From: Pelorhabdus rhamnosifermentans
GTDB taxonomy: Bacteria; Bacillota; Negativicutes; UMGS1260
NCBI RefSeq assembly: GCF_018835585.1
Contig: NZ_JAHGVE010000029.1
Span: 1 to 49,135, forward strand
DNA: 49,135 nt
Direction: 5' to 3'
Shown here: piece after piece, positions 45,265-49,135 of the stretch
Layout: each line of letters starts with the position of its first letter
How positions within the stretch are numbered: the first letter of the stretch is position 1
The notes under the pieces: generated by a model
Database searches by the model: none
What the model saw: the letters and a program-made list of their open reading frames with translations, nothing else
What the model was told of the DNA's origin: nothing
Position numbers and translations under genes: made by a program

Positions 45265-46740
45265 ATGATAGCAGCACTTTATGTGCGTGTCAGTACGGAT
45301 GAACAAGCACGAACAGGTTATTCTCTTGGCGATCAAATTCGTAGGTGTCGTGAACGCTTTATTTCTATGGAACTCAAGAATATCAAAGAATACATCGACG
45401 ACGGTTATTCCGGTGAATTTTTAGAACGCCCAGCCCTACAGCGGCTACGCAATGATTTAGCCAATCACAGCGTGAGCCATGTACTTGTCTATGATCCCGA
45501 TCGCCTCAGCCGTAACCTCACAAATCAGCTGATCTTAGCTGATGAAATTGAAAAATCCGGCTGTCAGCTGTTGTTTGTTACAGGCGACTATGATGCCAGT
45601 CCTGAAGGACGCCTGTTCTTCTCCATGCGTGGAGCCATCGCAGCCTTTGAAAAAGCCAAAATTCGTGAACGTACGATGCGTGGAAAACGAGCCAAAGCTC
45701 TAAGCGGAAAACCTTTATTTGGCCGCCCTCCTTATGGGTATTCTTGTGATTATGAAACAGGACAGTATATCATTATACCCGAAGAGGCCAACACTATCCG
45801 CGAAATATTTCATTGCTATGCGAGTAATTTATATGGTGTACGTACCCTCGCCGCTTACCTTGAAGCATCACATTTTTTCAATCGCAATGGCAAACCCTTT
45901 AGTGTCTCTTTCCTGCATCGCCTGCTGGCAAACGAGTTATATGCAGGCACCAAATGGGCCATGACAACCTACCAAAAAACCATTGCGCAGCACAAACGCC
46001 AAACAATAAAACGTGACAAAAGTGAATGGATAGCCATTCCTGTCCCGCCCATTATTGATAGAGAAATATGGCATAAAACAGTTGAACTACGCAAACAAAA
46101 AAAAATTCTTTCTCAAAGAAATAAGAAACACGAATATTTATTGTCAGGCATTATTAAATGCGCCGATTGTGGATATGCCATGCAAGGTGTCACTTTTCAC
46201 AGCCGTAATAACAAATACTATCATTATTATGTTTGCACCGCCTATATTAATCGGCTCATCTGTCATAACAAGAAATGCATTCCCGTATTAGAACTAGATG
46301 ACGCTGTTTGGAAAATCATATTAAATATTTGTCAAACCAACCCTTTTATCCATAAGGAAAAACGAAAGAGCAATAGTCCCGTAATAGCCCTAAAAAGTCA
46401 GTTATTCCAATACCAAAAACGCCAAATAAGTATCTTAAAATGGGTAGCTAGTGGCACTATCCCGCTCAATACAGCAGAAAAGGAATTAAAAAATCTCCAT
46501 AAACAAATTGAGAAGTTACAGAAACTACTTACATCAGCTACTTCTCTTCAGGCACGTGAAGCCTCACTTTCGCCTGAAGACTTCATAACTCCTCAAACGT
46601 TTGAAGAAAAACGTCAGTTGTTATTAAAACTTAACATAGTCGTCCACGCAAAAAAAGAAAAAGACATAATCAGTTTTACTCTAAACCAAACACCTATTGC
46701 TAAGTTGTGTTCCTATCATTCATATGATAGCTCTACATGA
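45265..46740 (+). CDS. Large serine recombinase of the intervening element
   Basis: A 491-residue site-specific recombinase. The resolvase domain has catalytic S10 in YVRVSTDEQ and the DRLSRN motif. A recombinase domain (GRPPYGYSCDYETG...) follows, then a zinc ribbon (IIKCADCGYAMQ with paired C near YVC), a coiled coil and the C-terminal part. This is the family of SpoIVCA/SprA and phage integrases that perform directional excision. AGAGGTGA precedes the ATG. Its last codons lie in the right repeat, and its stop codon is outside the element, in the interrupted gene; excision therefore changes its C-terminus. Confidence 0.95.
   Translation: MIAALYVRVSTDEQARTGYSLGDQIRRCRERFISMELKNIKEYIDDGYSGEFLERPALQRLRNDLANHSVSHVLVYDPDRLSRNLTNQLILADEIEKSGCQLLFVTGDYDASPEGRLFFSMRGAIAAFEKAKIRERTMRGKRAKALSGKPLFGRPPYGYSCDYETGQYIIIPEEANTIREIFHCYASNLYGVRTLAAYLEASHFFNRNGKPFSVSFLHRLLANELYAGTKWAMTTYQKTIAQHKRQTIKRDKSEWIAIPVPPIIDREIWHKTVELRKQKKILSQRNKKHEYLLSGIIKCADCGYAMQGVTFHSRNNKYYHYYVCTAYINRLICHNKKCIPVLELDDAVWKIILNICQTNPFIHKEKRKSNSPVIALKSQLFQYQKRQISILKWVASGTIPLNTAEKELKNLHKQIEKLQKLLTSATSLQAREASLSPEDFITPQTFEEKRQLLLKLNIVVHAKKEKDIISFTLNQTPIAKLCSYHSYDSST
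46714..46735 (+). repeat. Right attachment site core (22-bp direct repeat)
   Basis: Identical to 40407-40428. It encodes the recombinase tail in one frame and IIHMIAL of the interrupted gene in another. Confidence 0.92.
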
Positions 46741-46999
46741 TGATGCTTTGGCTACTGTCCTAACAAAATACGGTATGAAAATGCGCCACGATACACCTGA
46801 CGAAGAAGACGAACAACAAATTGGTGCCAGACGAACGCTTCTCTTGTTGCTGCTCTTTGCCTTAATCCGTCGTCACCTCCGTTTTGACCGCGTATTCAGC
46901 TATCGTGCCAGTCCTATGGGGGATTATTTAAAAGAATCGCTTACGATGGAACGCCAACATGTAGCACAGCTCATAGCTATGGTACAAAGTACAATTTAA
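46736..46999 (+). pseudogene. 3' part of the split gene
   Basis: Eighty-seven codons plus TAA continue the frame of 40225-40428. The sequence (HDDALATVLTKYGMKMRHD..., RRTLLLLLLFALIRRHLRFDR, SLTMERQHVAQLIAMVQ) is helical and ends with an E-x-x-H pair as in ferritin-like helices. It has no ribosome binding site or start of its own, so it is silent unless the element leaves. It is followed at once by a strong terminator, consistent with being the end of an intact transcription unit. The biochemical role is unknown. Confidence 0.88.
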
Positions 47000-47007
47000 A
47001 TAATATT

Positions 47008-47037
47008 GTAAAAACTGCCATTTAGGCAGTTTTTTTT
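47008..47037 (+). terminator. Terminator of the split-gene unit
   Basis: AAAAACTGCC / GGCAGTTTTT, loop ATTTA, then three more T. Eleven nt after the stop codon. Confidence 0.9.
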
Positions 47038-47074
47038 ACAGGATTTTTTTCTGCAATCGCGAAAAACTAATACT

Positions 47075-47962
47075 ATGCTTACATTTCATGTGAACTATAA
47101 CACCAATCAAGGTTTACTTACAATTCAGCAATATGCGCGACAAAAACTGAAAATGTCCTTAACAGCCTGGAGAAAATTCAAACATACCGGTTCCATTCAA
47201 CGAAATGGTCAATTAGCGCTCCCTTGTGATTTTATTCACTCAGGGGATACTCTATCATTTGACTCCACTATAACCAACCACATCGAACCTGCCTACGAAC
47301 CCCTTGACATTGCTTATGAAGATGACACCTTGCTCATTATCAATAAAGCGCCCGGACTTCTTGTTCATCCTACATCAAACCAACAAGAGCTTACACTAGC
47401 AAACTATATCATGGGACATTACGCAAGACGTAACGAATTCCACAATTTCCATCCTGTCCATCGGTTAGACCGTAACACCTCAGGACTCATTTTAATTGCA
47501 AAAGTACCTTATATTCAGCAACAGCTCTCCGAGAAATCCATTTCTGGCATTACTCGTAACTATCTCGCATTAGTCCATGGCAAACTATTAAATCAGGGTT
47601 TCATCCATGCACCGATAGGCCGCAAGCCGGGTAGCATCATCGAACGTATTGTCACTAATGAGGGTCAAGAAGCCTTGACAGAATACACTACACTGGAAAG
47701 CTTCGAAAATGCCACACTTATACAAGTAAAATTATTGACTGGACGCACCCATCAAATTCGTGTCCATATGGCATATATTGGCCATCCTCTACTAGGTGAT
47801 GATCTTTATGGCGGAACACGCAATCTCATAAATAGACAGGCTCTACACTCATCTATGCTTAACTTTATTCACCCAATGTCCAAAAACGAGATGTGCATCC
47901 TCTCACCCCTGCCTAATGACATGCTGCAAACCCTAAACAAGCTACGCGGAAACAAAAAATGA
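47075..47962 (+). CDS. RluA-family pseudouridine synthase
   Basis: A 295-residue enzyme making pseudouridine in 23S rRNA or tRNA. An S4-like N-terminus (QYARQKLKMSLTAWRKF) precedes the catalytic motif HRLDRNTSG with D132, and LLTGRTHQIRVHMAYIGHPLLGDDLYGG lies near the C-terminus. Closest in layout to RluD-like proteins, but the target site cannot be told. No clear ribosome binding site is seen before the ATG, so expression may be low. It lies between the split gene and the aldolase gene on the same strand. Confidence 0.92.
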   Translation: MLTFHVNYNTNQGLLTIQQYARQKLKMSLTAWRKFKHTGSIQRNGQLALPCDFIHSGDTLSFDSTITNHIEPAYEPLDIAYEDDTLLIINKAPGLLVHPTSNQQELTLANYIMGHYARRNEFHNFHPVHRLDRNTSGLILIAKVPYIQQQLSEKSISGITRNYLALVHGKLLNQGFIHAPIGRKPGSIIERIVTNEGQEALTEYTTLESFENATLIQVKLLTGRTHQIRVHMAYIGHPLLGDDLYGGTRNLINRQALHSSMLNFIHPMSKNEMCILSPLPNDMLQTLNKLRGNKK

Positions 47963-47998
47963 AAATTGTGTTATAATAAAATTATTATAAAATAATAG

Positions 47999-48940
<942 letters not shown>

Positions 48941-48951
48941 AATCGAACAGC

Positions 48952-48985
48952 AAAAATACCACTTCATAAATGAAGTGGTATTTTT
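48952..48985 (+). terminator. Terminator after fba
   Basis: AAAAATACCACTTCAT / ATGAAGTGGTATTTTT, perfect 16-bp stem. Confidence 0.93.
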
Positions 48986-49067
48986 GTTAAACGTACTCGA
49001 CAGTCATCGTAGCTAAATCACACTGAACGGTCTTCTCCATAAATTGCACTTATATGCACACATAAAA

Positions 49068-49100
49068 CAAAAACAGCACTCACAAGTGAGTGCTATTTTC
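49068..49100 (-). terminator. Terminator of the 5S rRNA operon
   Basis: Minus strand AGCACTCAC / GTGAGTGCT (9 bp) followed by GTTTTTGTTTT; it directly follows the 5S 3' end. Confidence 0.75.
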
Positions 49101-49103
49101 TAA

Positions 49104-49135
49104 ACTGGCAACTATCTATCCTCCCAGGCCTTACC
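49104..49135 (-). rRNA. rrf: 5S ribosomal RNA, 3' end only
   Basis: The minus strand at the right edge reads GGTAAGGCCTGGGAGG followed by ATAGATAGTTGCCAG. This fits the conserved 3' end of 5S rRNA (GGGAGAGTAGGTCGxTGCCAG), and a terminator hairpin follows a few bases later. The rest of the rRNA operon would be outside the window. The assignment rests on about 32 bases. Confidence 0.65.

Larger units (their letters stand above)
40407..46735. mobile_element. Skin-like intervening element carrying an electron-bifurcating hydrogenase
   Basis: The element spans the two 22-bp repeats (one repeat plus interior is 6,307 bp). It has a large serine recombinase at the right end, a small divergent gene, and hydC-hydB-hydA facing left, ended by a terminator near the left end. 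It splits a coding gene so that recombination between the repeats would restore one continuous 155-codon frame. No phage structural genes or transposases are present. This matches the design of sigK/spsM-type intervening sequences excised during sporulation, but the cargo is unusual. Whether excision is developmentally timed is inference. Confidence 0.88.

Noticed and set aside
40407-46735. The element as an ordinary prophage or insertion sequence
   Set aside because: No capsid, tail, replication or transposase genes, and no terminal inverted repeats; the ends are defined by a recombinase-type direct repeat inside a coding frame.

Overview
The window looks like the chromosome of a low-GC, anaerobic, probably endospore-forming Bacillota. 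I favour the Negativicutes/Sporomusa side, but the genus cannot be fixed from sequence reading alone. Pointers are two [FeFe] hydrogenases, T-box and PyrR leaders, SepF, AddAB, a YlbF-family protein and two apparent mother-cell type proteins. Genes are densely packed, many start codons are GTG or TTG, and most have a strong GGAGG-type ribosome binding site that fixes the start.

Layout. 1-564: start of a thiolase gene leaving the window on the minus strand, with a long regulatory spacer. 565-14658: a DUF218 protein, then a long minus-strand housekeeping block (dnaE, small membrane protein, sepF, typA, beta-CASP hydrolase, murB, YlbF-like, endonuclease IV-like, trmL, sodium:solute symporter, response regulator-phosphatase). 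14978-16585: secreted SGNH hydrolase with fibronectin-like repeats. 16591-18592: tyrA under a tyrosine T-box, mogA and an odd MoaD-like gene without its GG tail. 18839-20152: UPF0173 hydrolase and a P-loop kinase. 20227-29267: addA, addB, nth, UPF0210 and ACT proteins. 29408-36808: small Cys-rich proteins, a group-B-like [FeFe] hydrogenase, a nucleoside kinase, an aminotransferase and lysC. 37068-39672: PyrR-attenuated uracil permease, YajQ and small membrane proteins.

The key region is 39752-46999. A two-gene transcription unit with a sigma-K-like promoter encodes a Met/Cys-rich protein and the first 68 codons of a second protein. That second gene is cut by a 6,307-bp element bounded by a 22-bp exact direct repeat. 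On the far side the reading frame resumes exactly, for 87 more codons. The element carries a large serine recombinase at its right end, a small divergent gene that may be a directionality factor, and the three-gene operon for an electron-bifurcating [FeFe] hydrogenase (hydC-hydB-hydA). This is the architecture of a skin-type intervening element: precise excision would rebuild a 155-codon gene and remove the hydrogenase operon from that chromosome. Inside the element, hydB has an in-frame TGA exactly where the first cysteine of its last [4Fe-4S] motif should be. This is either selenocysteine (a short SECIS-like hairpin follows) or a truncating mutation.

47075-49135: an RluA-type pseudouridine synthase, class II fructose-bisphosphate aldolase, and at the right edge the 3' end of a 5S rRNA gene on the minus strand.
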